DNA of 64,000 nt. It comes from CAG-488 sp051881315 (lineage in GTDB: Bacteria; Bacillota; Clostridia; Oscillospirales; Acutalibacteraceae). Location: the NCBI GenBank assembly GCA_051881315.1, contig JBJEPQ010000027.1, positions 30,717-94,716 on the forward strand. Direction: 5' to 3'. Under the pieces are notes generated by a model that saw only the letters and a program-made list of their open reading frames with translations, was not told where the DNA came from and made no database searches. Within the stretch, counting starts at the first letter, position 1, and each line of letters starts with the position of its first letter. Of the stretch, positions 52,490 through 61,297 are shown piece by piece. Made by a program: the position numbers and the translations under genes.

Positions 52490-55400
52490 CTATTTCATTA
52501 AATCAAGCAAGTGCTGATAATCGTCAACATATTCATACTTGACTTTGCTCGTGGACATTTCGTTGAACAGCTTCTTTGCACAATTGATTTTTGCCTGCTC
52601 AATCTTTCTTAGTTCAAGGCTTTCCATTGTGCCTTTGGTCTCGGCAACAAAGAAAATATGCTTGACCTTACCTTCATAAAAAGCGATTGCCCAGTCAGGC
52701 GAGTAGTTACCAACCGGTGTAGGAATTTGGAATGTTCTCGGAAGCTTTGCATAAACGCAAACTTCTTCGGCTGAGTCCAAATCCTCGACAAATTTTCTCT
52801 CAACGCTCTTTTCGGCAGAACCATCGGTAAACACATAGTCCTGAATAGCTTTCTTTGCAAGGAACGCCTTATCAAAGCTCTGTGTATTCTTTTCAGCGGT
52901 AAAGATAGTGCTGTCGTATTCGCCCTCAATAGTATCGTAGGAAATGTGCTCGACTATCATATCAGCTTTCTGCTCATTTATAAGCCTGACAACCTTTGTA
53001 ATAAATTCTTCAGGATTGTTTCTGAACAAATAAAGCTTATCAATACTTTTTAAAATAGCCGATACTGTCTTTCGGGTAAGGGTAGTTCCTTCTGCCACTT
53101 TGCCGATAAGGTCATATTTAATCTGACTTGTTTCGGCATGTTTAAGCTTTTGCGTTCTTGTTTTTACTCCGGTGAAAGAATCTCCTCGCTCTATCTCATA
53201 CTCGTTAATCTCTGTTTTTTGCCGACCGATAGTTGTTGTATATTGAAGCTCAGAAACAAAGAGTTTTTCGTCAATATATGCGATTGAATTTTTAATCAGC
53301 TCCTCGCTGTCAAACTCAACTGTGTAAGCGTACTTGTGGTTAATTTCACGCCATAATGCCTGAAACTCTTTCTTGGCAAAGTTCTCATTAAGCGGATTGT
53401 CCTTGACCTTTGTTTCGTGTCCGTCTGTAAACATATCTTCAAGAACACTGTCATCATAAACAGACTGAATAAGCGTGTGAATCCCCTCTGCCATAGGCTT
53501 CAATTCTTCCGGCAGTTCGGCAACCGTACCGCTCTTTACATCCTGACGGTACTTGTCCGTAACCTTACGCTTCATATCAACATAGCCGTTCTGAATCAGA
53601 TAGAACTCAATCGCATTGGCGGTGTTGTCATCAATGAGTGTTGGTACATCGTCAACCTTGACATACTTTCCCTTAAAGTATTCGCTTGTGGCAACAGTCG
53701 GTCTGTCATAAAGCACGGTTTTAATATCTGACTGTAAATCTGTAACAAAGCTCTTGTAACTCTCGCTGGCAACAACCGTAAGCGTGTTAATATCGTGAAC
53801 GGCTTCTCCGCAGCTTTCCACATCCATACGGTTACCGTTCTGATTTACGCACAAACGAAGTCCACGACCGACCTCTTGGCGTTTAGCTGTATTGCTGTCG
53901 GAATGCTTGAGCGTACAAATCTGAAATACATTCGGATTATCCCAACCCTCACGGAGAGCCGAGTGAGAAAAGATAAATCTTGTCGGCTCGTCAAAGGAAA
54001 GTAATCGTTCCTTGTTCTTCAAAATAAGGTCATAGGCAGAAATATCATCGGAAAACTCACTGCCACGCTTTAACTGGCTGTCTATGCTTCTGCCGGTTTT
54101 TTTGTCAATGCTGAAATATCCCTTATGTACCGCACTTACATCGCTGCAAGTGGATTTCAAATACTTCTGATACGGCGTGTCAAACATCGTGATATAGTCA
54201 TTCAGTACGCTCATGTATTCCTGCTCAAACATAACACCGTATTCGCCCAGCACTTCATCACCGTTTTCGTCATACTGACGATATTTTGCTACCTCGTCGA
54301 TAAAGAACAAGGACAAACACTTGATTCCCATATTAAAGAGCTTTTCTTCTTTTTCAAAATGAGAAAGGATTGTCTCTCTGATTTGAATACGACGCATATC
54401 CTTTTCGGAAACATCGCCCACAACATCGCCAGCTTTGATTACTTCACCGTTTGTAAAGGTTACTGTTCCACGAAGCGGGTCAATCTCGGATATGGTGTAG
54501 CCCTTATACTGCTCCATTTCCTGAGAAACATAATATAAATCATCGCCCACGCCGAGTATACGGGTTTCACGGTTTATGGATTTGTTGTATCCGATTTCAA
54601 GCTCGATTTTTGCCATAGGCGGCTTCTTGCTTGAAAGCACAATCTGCTCAAGGTACAGATAGCTGTCCGTACCTCTGAAATTTTTGACTTCAAAGCCTTT
54701 GACTTCAATTTTCTTAACCAGCTTTTTATTTAAGGCATCCAGAGCGTCAAGCACATAGATAAGATTGTGTTGTTTTGCATGGGTAGCCGAGTAGTTCAGG
54801 CTGAAAAGCGGATTGAAGTTTTTGAGTGCCTTTTGTGTAACATCTCCACCCATTTTCTGCGGCTCGTCTAAAATGATTATCGGTCTGTTAGCCTTGATTA
54901 CATCAATCGGGCGGCGAGATGCGAACGAATCACGATTTGAGTAAATAATACGGGCTTCTTTGCTTCTGCCGTCCTCTTTCAGAGAAGAAGCGAAAGCCTG
55001 CGTGTTAATAATCATTACTTCGATACCTGTGCTTTGAGAGAATTCATCAAGCCTGCTCAGGTTAGAACTGTTGTAGATAAAGAAACGAGCCTTTTTGCCG
55101 TAATGCTCCATAAAGTGGTCGGCGGTAATTTCAAAGGATTTCTTTACGCCCTCACGGATAGCAATACTCGGCACAACAACAATAAACTTGCTCCAACCGT
55201 ATTTTTTATTCAGCTCAAACATTGTCTTGATATACACATAGGTTTTACCCGTACCGGTTTCCATTTCAATATCAAGACTGCAAAGCCCCAAGTCTTTGAC
55301 AAGAGAATTTGAGAGTTTAATGTTGTTCTGACTCTGCAAGGTCTGAATGTTGCGGAGAAGCTGTTCATCGAAAAGCTCCACGATTTCATTCTTGTATCCG

Positions 55401-55594
55401 GTATCATCCATCGGGTCATACCGTTCCATTTCTTCATCTGTCAACCTCAAAGTCATCTGCATATCGGCAGACTTCATTTTACCAAGGTCACGGATATAAC
55501 TGATTTTGTCGTGAAAGCCTTGTCCGTTAAAAACTTTCACAACCGCGTCAACTGCGTCCGTTTGGTATTGTTGTATTTTGAAATTAAATTTCAT
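52490..55594 (-). CDS. Type III restriction endonuclease subunit Res
   Basis: ATP-dependent helicase-nuclease that, with the Mod subunit, cleaves unmethylated DNA. The 1034 residues have a DEAD/DEAH-type motor: Walker A METGTGKTYVYIKT (about residues 115-128), the Walker B IILDEPQKM, motif III SATH, and the C-terminal helicase half with SHSALREGWDNPNVFQICTL and QEVGRGLRLCVN. Near the C-terminus GNYSPDWAIAFYEG and FVAETKGTME supply the PD...ExK nuclease motif. The start overlaps the end of the rhuM gene by 11 bases. Confidence 0.93.
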   Translation of the reverse strand: MKFNFKIQQYQTDAVDAVVKVFNGQGFHDKISYIRDLGKMKSADMQMTLRLTDEEMERYDPMDDTGYKNEIVELFDEQLLRNIQTLQSQNNIKLSNSLVKDLGLCSLDIEMETGTGKTYVYIKTMFELNKKYGWSKFIVVVPSIAIREGVKKSFEITADHFMEHYGKKARFFIYNSSNLSRLDEFSQSTGIEVMIINTQAFASSLKEDGRSKEARIIYSNRDSFASRRPIDVIKANRPIIILDEPQKMGGDVTQKALKNFNPLFSLNYSATHAKQHNLIYVLDALDALNKKLVKKIEVKGFEVKNFRGTDSYLYLEQIVLSSKKPPMAKIELEIGYNKSINRETRILGVGDDLYYVSQEMEQYKGYTISEIDPLRGTVTFTNGEVIKAGDVVGDVSEKDMRRIQIRETILSHFEKEEKLFNMGIKCLSLFFIDEVAKYRQYDENGDEVLGEYGVMFEQEYMSVLNDYITMFDTPYQKYLKSTCSDVSAVHKGYFSIDKKTGRSIDSQLKRGSEFSDDISAYDLILKNKERLLSFDEPTRFIFSHSALREGWDNPNVFQICTLKHSDSNTAKRQEVGRGLRLCVNQNGNRMDVESCGEAVHDINTLTVVASESYKSFVTDLQSDIKTVLYDRPTVATSEYFKGKYVKVDDVPTLIDDNTANAIEFYLIQNGYVDMKRKVTDKYRQDVKSGTVAELPEELKPMAEGIHTLIQSVYDDSVLEDMFTDGHETKVKDNPLNENFAKKEFQALWREINHKYAYTVEFDSEELIKNSIAYIDEKLFVSELQYTTTIGRQKTEINEYEIERGDSFTGVKTRTQKLKHAETSQIKYDLIGKVAEGTTLTRKTVSAILKSIDKLYLFRNNPEEFITKVVRLINEQKADMIVEHISYDTIEGEYDSTIFTAEKNTQSFDKAFLAKKAIQDYVFTDGSAEKSVERKFVEDLDSAEEVCVYAKLPRTFQIPTPVGNYSPDWAIAFYEGKVKHIFFVAETKGTMESLELRKIEQAKINCAKKLFNEMSTSKVKYEYVDDYQHLLDLMK

Positions 55595-56630
55595 TTGTAT
55601 CCACCTTACTCTTCTTAACTTGCTCTTTAGCAGTTTTTTCTGTGGACTTTATAAGTGCAAGATATTCTTTTTCTACCGGAGAAAGCGTCTGTACCTGATA
55701 CTTTCTATATTCCTGTGTTGCTTTTTCAATAGCTTGCTTATTGCTTACTTTACCGGAACCTATAAGCACATTTTCACCTGTTGAACTTAAAATTGCATCC
55801 AAATGCTGAATATAGTCTTTCATATACATTGGATTTTTACGCATTGCCTGGATTTCTGCAAAATCAAAATATCCGGAAACGAGGTTGTTGAGAACTTTCA
55901 GTTCTTCGTCTTCTAAATAGTTTTTCGCAATTTTAACGTCAGCTAATTTTGGAAAATCGCCGGTAAAACTTTTCAGCCCCATAAAAGGCCTATCTGCATC
56001 AGCGCGCTCATAAATTACTTCTGCCGCAGTATGGCCGTGAGCTGCAAAGTGGAGCTTGTTTTGCACAATTTTGAAAAACTGCACAGACTCTTCACTTTTA
56101 GGGTCATAGTCTACACTGGTAGCATACAAATCTAATACCTGCCGATACATAACTTTTTCAGATGAACGTATATCTCTGATACGGTCCAGCAATTCTTTCC
56201 AGTAATTGCCACCGGCGTTACCTTTCAGACGGTCATCGTCCATAGTAAAGCCTTTTATCATATATTCTTTTAAGCGTTCAGTTGCCCAGCGTCTGAAATT
56301 TGTGGCTATTGAAGATTTCACCCTATATCCCAAGGAAATAATCATATCCAGATTATAGAAAATCATTTCTCTTTCAACATTGCGCTTACCTTCTTTTCGA
56401 ACCTGTCGGAATTTCCGACAAGTTGAACTTTCTTCCAGTTCACCTTCGTCATAAATATGGCCAATATGTTCCACCACATTAGTACGGGATGTCCGGAAAA
56501 GGTCTGCCATCTGCTGCTGTGTAAGCCACACAGTTTCATCTTCAAAACGAACATCTATTTTTGTCTCACCGTCATCAGTCCGGTATATAATTATTTCACT
56601 GTTATTATCATTATATTTTTCCATAATCAT
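55584..56630 (-). CDS. RhuM family protein
   Basis: A 348-residue member of the RhuM family, often found near or inside restriction-modification operons; the molecular role is not established, although a Fic/Doc-like C-terminal fold and toxin-like functions have been proposed. The characteristic N-terminal region is present: IDVRFEDETVWLTQQQMADLF, SRTNVVEHIGHIY, and YNLDMIISLGYRVKSSIATNFRRWATERLKEY spread in order, with a C-terminal helical region. It overlaps the mod gene by four bases (ATGA) and the res gene by 11, so all three are translated from one transcript. Confidence 0.88.
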   Translation of the reverse strand: MIMEKYNDNNSEIIIYRTDDGETKIDVRFEDETVWLTQQQMADLFRTSRTNVVEHIGHIYDEGELEESSTCRKFRQVRKEGKRNVEREMIFYNLDMIISLGYRVKSSIATNFRRWATERLKEYMIKGFTMDDDRLKGNAGGNYWKELLDRIRDIRSSEKVMYRQVLDLYATSVDYDPKSEESVQFFKIVQNKLHFAAHGHTAAEVIYERADADRPFMGLKSFTGDFPKLADVKIAKNYLEDEELKVLNNLVSGYFDFAEIQAMRKNPMYMKDYIQHLDAILSSTGENVLIGSGKVSNKQAIEKATQEYRKYQVQTLSPVEKEYLALIKSTEKTAKEQVKKSKVDTNEI

Positions 56631-58603
56631 AATACCTTTCTAACTGTTTCAGGTGAATATGATGCGAAAATCTGCTCAAAGTTCGTTGCGACGCTGTCGT
56701 TTGCCATAGAGCTGTCACGCATTACAAAATAGTACGGTTTCTGCTTTGCAATAGCTGTGATAACTTCTTCATCAATATCTTTGTCAAAGCAAGCGATTAA
56801 ATATCCATCCTCAACATCAAAGTAAGAATAACTCCTCATTCCAACTTTCTCACTCCTAACCTGAATTTTACTGCTAAGCAAAATTCCGAGGTCAAGCATA
56901 ACCTGGAACAACAAATCCTCCGGAGTTCTGTCCTCTTTGATGTTATCTTCAAGGCGAGAAAAAAGTGACGGTTCATACTCAGCCGGGTTATAATAAACCT
57001 CTTTCATATTGGAAGTATCTAACTTTAAGTCTCTAAATCCGACATCTCCTGAAATATTCAATTTTTCCGCAGTCTTTTTTATTCTTGTTTTTCCAGCTTC
57101 ACAAATATTATCAAATCCTTTTCTTCCCAAAGCTGAATCCGGTGAACATTTTTCTGGTATCTGCACCAATATGAACTTTCTCCGCCCTCCATCGGTGGAA
57201 TTCGCCAACATTACACCATGAGCAACAGTTGCTGAACCTGAAAAGAAGTCCATAATAATGTCATCTTCTTTGGTAAACGACAGTATATGCTCTTTGCAAA
57301 TTTCTGCAACCTTTGGCGTGTCAAACGGAACATCTATTTCTTCAAGGAAAGCAGTATCACTTCCTCCAAAGTACAATAAAGAAGGAATGTTCTCATACAA
57401 GTTTTCTTTAAGTAGGTATTTGCTGTTTGGAATAGTAGTCTCGTCTTTTCCAAAAATAATTTGTCCATTTTCCAACATTCTTTTCATTGTTGCAGAAGGA
57501 TTTCTCCATCCTCTGTCAGGGACTGGACAAGGTTTTTTAGTGATTGGGTGAATAAGCGGGACAAAATAATCATCAGGAGCCTTTTTCTTATTTGGCCACG
57601 CCATTGAAACTGGTCTATATACTTCTCCATTCTCATCAATTTTGTTGTAAGCTTTTTCTCCACCTGAAAAATCATTTTGTGCTCTTATCCAACTTGAAAA
57701 ATCCTTGTTAATCTCATCAAGTGTATAAGTAATTGAAAGTTTGCTATATAGTTGCTTTGCCTTAGCTAATATTGCACTTGCATTTTTCTTCATTCGCTGA
57801 ATTTTATTATTTTGCAAAAATTCCAGTTTGTTTTTTGCGTACACAAGTATATATTCGTGTTGATAAGATATACCTTGAGCATCTCCTTTTGGATTTCGCT
57901 TATCCCACACAATCGTTCCCAAATCGTTCTGCTCTCCAAATACTTCTCTACATACATTTTGTAAGTTGGTAATTTCATTTTCGTCCATATTTATCAAAAT
58001 AACGCCGTCTTCTTTGAGCAAGTCTTTTGCGATTCTAAGACGAGGATAAATCATATAGAGCCAATCAGAATGAAATTTCCCATTGGTTTCATTGTTTTGA
58101 CGCATATCAAAAAGCAAATTCCCATCCTCATCATACTGACCACTTGCCTCGGAAAAATCTGTTTTTGTCATACCAAAATTATCATTATATACAAAACTGT
58201 CTTTTCCAGTATTATACGGCGGGTCTATGTATATCATCTTGATTTTGCCGAGGTATGTTTCCTGCAACAGCTTCAAAACCTCAAGATTATCGCCCTCAAT
58301 ATAGAGGTTTTCTGTATTATCAAAGTCAACGCTTTCCTCTCTGCAAGGACGGAGGGTTTTGTTTATCGGTGCATTGGCAAGAAGAACGGACTTCTTCTTG
58401 TCAGGCCAAGTGAACTGATAGCGTTCCTCATTGCCATCAACAACCTTGCAGGAAATCTCCTGCATAAGCACATCCTTATCAATAGCACGGACTACCTCGC
58501 CGTTTTCGTCAATAGTTTCGGTAATGGCATTAGGGAACATAGCCGCTAACTTCTTGAAATTCTCATCAGCCTTATTTGCTGTCTGCATTTTGAGTTTATC
58601 CAT
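56627..58603 (-). CDS. Type III restriction-modification methyltransferase Mod
   Basis: Site-specific N6-adenine methyltransferase, also the DNA-recognition subunit for Res. Motif IV IDPPYNTGKDSF precedes motif I MDFFSGSATVAHGVM, the beta-class order expected in type III Mod. The region between (about residues 200-440) is the target recognition part. The ATG at 58603 has GGAGG nine bases upstream and gives 658 residues; an earlier in-frame start lies within the DUF4365 gene and lacks a ribosome site. The target sequence cannot be read. Confidence 0.92.
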   Translation of the reverse strand: MDKLKMQTANKADENFKKLAAMFPNAITETIDENGEVVRAIDKDVLMQEISCKVVDGNEERYQFTWPDKKKSVLLANAPINKTLRPCREESVDFDNTENLYIEGDNLEVLKLLQETYLGKIKMIYIDPPYNTGKDSFVYNDNFGMTKTDFSEASGQYDEDGNLLFDMRQNNETNGKFHSDWLYMIYPRLRIAKDLLKEDGVILINMDENEITNLQNVCREVFGEQNDLGTIVWDKRNPKGDAQGISYQHEYILVYAKNKLEFLQNNKIQRMKKNASAILAKAKQLYSKLSITYTLDEINKDFSSWIRAQNDFSGGEKAYNKIDENGEVYRPVSMAWPNKKKAPDDYFVPLIHPITKKPCPVPDRGWRNPSATMKRMLENGQIIFGKDETTIPNSKYLLKENLYENIPSLLYFGGSDTAFLEEIDVPFDTPKVAEICKEHILSFTKEDDIIMDFFSGSATVAHGVMLANSTDGGRRKFILVQIPEKCSPDSALGRKGFDNICEAGKTRIKKTAEKLNISGDVGFRDLKLDTSNMKEVYYNPAEYEPSLFSRLEDNIKEDRTPEDLLFQVMLDLGILLSSKIQVRSEKVGMRSYSYFDVEDGYLIACFDKDIDEEVITAIAKQKPYYFVMRDSSMANDSVATNFEQIFASYSPETVRKVL

Positions 58604-60410
58604 TTTCTTTTTCCTCCGTTTTCCAAAAATGATATATTGGATATTCTTTGAAGTTTTTCTGTTCTTCTTCAGATAATTTTCCAAAATGAATTTCTGCTGC
58701 TTGCTGCTGTCCTAAAAGCAAATAAGCTCCGACAACACAGTCTTCTCGTGTATCCTTGTTTTCAACCATTGCATACAAGGCACCAATTTCATCAATATTA
58801 AAATCTCGCCATCTTTTTATAGTCTGAAGTTTGTTTAGAGTTTTAATTTGATAATCGAGTTCATCTTCAGGAGCTTCAGAAATCCAATCACTGAAGCCCT
58901 TGCAGGCTTTCAAGATTTTTTCTTTTCTCGTGCCTTCAGCTTTATCATAAGCATTTAACAATTCGAGTAAAAACCAGTTTGCTCGGCTAAATGTTTCGTA
59001 GTGATGTTCTGCTTTTTGAAATGAGGGGAGCAAAACTTCAAAATTCATATTGCTTAATGTTAAGAAATCATTTTCGTGTAAAATGGTGTACTGCGAAATA
59101 GGAAGCATTTTCCCAGCGTTGTTTCTATCCTCAAAAGCAACAGAAATATCCGTTTTGAAGAAATCATACATTTCATAAGTACCTTTTTCTTCACATTGCT
59201 TCAGATAAACCGCAAATTTTAATTTCCCGATTTTCAGGCAAGTAACAGGAGGTAAATCATCCTTTAGTCCTTTTACCGGTTTTTTCTCTAAAAAGGCTGT
59301 TAATAAACGATTCAGATTTCTCCAATCTTCATCGTCCATATCATTGATATCAATATCCTCAGAGCAACCCAACATATTAAGAACTCTAACAACATCTTTG
59401 GCAAAACTGAGATGTTCTTTTTCTTTTTCTATGTCAAAATTCGATGAATCCATTCCGTTATAATCAAACGGTATTTCAATATCGTTGACCTTGAAATATC
59501 CTTTATCTAAATAAGTCAGCATAAAATCAAGGTCTTTTGCCAATATACGAATTTTATCTGAATTTTTATAGTTGATTTTGCAGGAATGACTGTTTTCAAC
59601 GAACTTCATTTTGAAACTTTCGCCGTAGCAAGCAATAGTTTCTTTTGCACTTTTTATAACCCGGTAATTCGTGTAAAAAAGTCTATCATCAATCGTAATC
59701 AAGGCATCCATAACCTGTTGAGTATGAACATCTTGAGGGATAATATCTAAGGGTTGCGGAATAGAACTTCCCTTAATCTTTGCGTACAGATAAACCTCGT
59801 TCTTTATAAGTGCCATTTGAGGGTCAGTATATCCCACACCGGAAAACGGAATAACTATATTTTCCAGCACACCTTGTTCTTCTAATTCTTCTAAACTAAG
59901 CAACTTACCTTCCTTAAAGCTTGCTTGCTTTTGACAATTCTGTAAGCAATTAAGGAAAATCGTAGCTTTCTTATTATTGTCCGATGGAAACTCTTTCAAG
60001 TGGACAGTTTTATTATCCTGTTCTTCTGCTTCTTCTAATAATTGCCTTAATTTGACCGGAGTAAGCTCTGCATAATAAATTTTATTCGTCAGACCACAAT
60101 TTCCAATATATACAACAAAGAGTACGCAACCTCCATCATAAAGATAATTCCTCAAGTCCACCGTTGTCATTGAAAAGGAAATTGTCTCTTTTGAATGGTC
60201 GTCACATTCAGTGCCTTTTACTTGTACTGGCATTCTTCCTTTAAGATTACTCTTTTTCTTTGATTTATCTCCGTAAATATAAACAAAGCCGTCCCACGAA
60301 GGTTCTTTATCGTTATCCGCAATAAACTGGTCAAGAAACTCTGATGTTACTATACTGTTTTTTACAGCATTAACTGACAGCGTTTCTATTGCTTTATTAT
60401 CCAATGGCAT
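58596..60410 (-). CDS. DUF4365 domain protein, first gene of the R-M operon
   Basis: The 604-residue product starts with a DUF4365-type PD-(D/E)xK-like domain (about residues 10-150): EPSWDGFVYIYGD and MPVQVKGTE give the Asp and the QxK nuclease-like residues. The rest is unrecognised: a helical region with a long hydrophilic C-terminus. DUF4365 proteins are commonly near defence genes and are predicted nucleases; activity is unproven here. The ATG at 60410 has GGAG seven bases upstream. Its last eight bases overlap the mod start, so it is a part of the same operon. Confidence 0.78.
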   Translation of the reverse strand: MPLDNKAIETLSVNAVKNSIVTSEFLDQFIADNDKEPSWDGFVYIYGDKSKKKSNLKGRMPVQVKGTECDDHSKETISFSMTTVDLRNYLYDGGCVLFVVYIGNCGLTNKIYYAELTPVKLRQLLEEAEEQDNKTVHLKEFPSDNNKKATIFLNCLQNCQKQASFKEGKLLSLEELEEQGVLENIVIPFSGVGYTDPQMALIKNEVYLYAKIKGSSIPQPLDIIPQDVHTQQVMDALITIDDRLFYTNYRVIKSAKETIACYGESFKMKFVENSHSCKINYKNSDKIRILAKDLDFMLTYLDKGYFKVNDIEIPFDYNGMDSSNFDIEKEKEHLSFAKDVVRVLNMLGCSEDIDINDMDDEDWRNLNRLLTAFLEKKPVKGLKDDLPPVTCLKIGKLKFAVYLKQCEEKGTYEMYDFFKTDISVAFEDRNNAGKMLPISQYTILHENDFLTLSNMNFEVLLPSFQKAEHHYETFSRANWFLLELLNAYDKAEGTRKEKILKACKGFSDWISEAPEDELDYQIKTLNKLQTIKRWRDFNIDEIGALYAMVENKDTREDCVVGAYLLLGQQQAAEIHFGKLSEEEQKNFKEYPIYHFWKTEEKENG

Positions 60411-60414
60411 TTTA

Positions 60415-60937
60415 TCACTCCGTTTCGTTATCAACTTTACGCAAAATGGATTTGGTTTTCTCAACCGGATAAGGCCCACCTAATCGTGAATACTGTCCGA
60501 CAGAAACAACCTTGCCTTGCCTTTCATTTCCTTTTTATCTTCTCCGACCGTAACAATAACCGTATATCTGATTTTTATTGAGTTAACATTCGATTTGAAT
60601 TTTACCTTTTCTTTATCCATTCGGCACACTCTTTAGCAATCGCCTTTTGAGTAAGTTCATTTCTAAGCTTGACTTCAAATTCTGTTCCGTAAAGGCTTCT
60701 CTCCCGATTTAATCTCGGAATGTAAAATTCACGCTTTTCCTTTTTGACTTTTTCAGTTATAAAAGTCGGAGAAGAAAAAATAAATCTCAACTCATCTATA
60801 CTTGACAATTCCGTTTTAAGCTCCTGAAAAGCATAAATAGAGAAGCAAGCAGCTGCAATAGACAACTTGCTCCCCTTTTTAATTTCAACAGATAAATCAT
60901 CTTTTAGTGTATTAGTCGAATTGTTTATTATTTCCAT
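60415..60937 (-). pseudogene. Decayed defence helicase gene, N-terminal PLD-like fragment
   Basis: The first 111 codons (60602-60937) encode the start of a protein with NNSTNTLKDDLSVEIKKG and REFYIPRLNRERSLYGTEFE. From memory, this is the N-terminus of large PLD/SNF2-type helicases encoded beside type III R-M genes. The frame stops at WIKKR, but one frame over it continues as KVKFKSNVNS, as expected of the family. A third frame, ending at 60415, reads KVVSVGQYSRLGGPYP and EKTKSILRKVDNETE. At least two frameshifts and a large internal deletion are needed, so I call it a remnant. The family assignment was not checked against a database. Confidence 0.55.
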
Positions 60938-61255
60938 AAAAATTTACTCACTCCTGATTATCACCACATGAAAAAGTAATAATCCATTTTAGTTTATTAT
61001 ATCCCATTCTATTACGGTGTGTCAACGATGTTTTTTTCATTATGAGCGTTAGAGTACTCATATTGGTACAATGTTTTATAAGGATTTATCTTCTGAATCA
61101 ACACATTTAAACAGCTATTTAAAAATCAACGACACAGCAAATATTTCTTCTTTGTCTGAGGCTTTATTATTTATAAATGATGTTTAAGTTTTATGTTAGC
61201 AAAACCCTCCCTCGATTAAGCAAACGAAAATGCTGTGACATTTGGTTATAAAAAC
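60938..61255. other. Intergenic, A+T-rich, nothing recognised
   Basis: About 320 bases between the decayed gene and the terminator of the leucine-rich repeat gene. I see no gene, tRNA or repeat; it probably contains the R-M operon promoter region (minus strand), but no clear -35/-10 pair was found. Confidence 0.4.
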
Positions 61256-61283
61256 TCCGGGAAGAACCGAAGCCCTTCCCGGA
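61256..61283 (-). terminator. Terminator of the leucine-rich repeat gene
   Basis: TCCGGGAAG pairs with CTTCCCGGA, and on the minus strand a T run (GTTTTTATAA) follows, just after the stop codon at 61298. Confidence 0.85.
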
Positions 61284-61297
61284 AAGTCTTATTCAGT

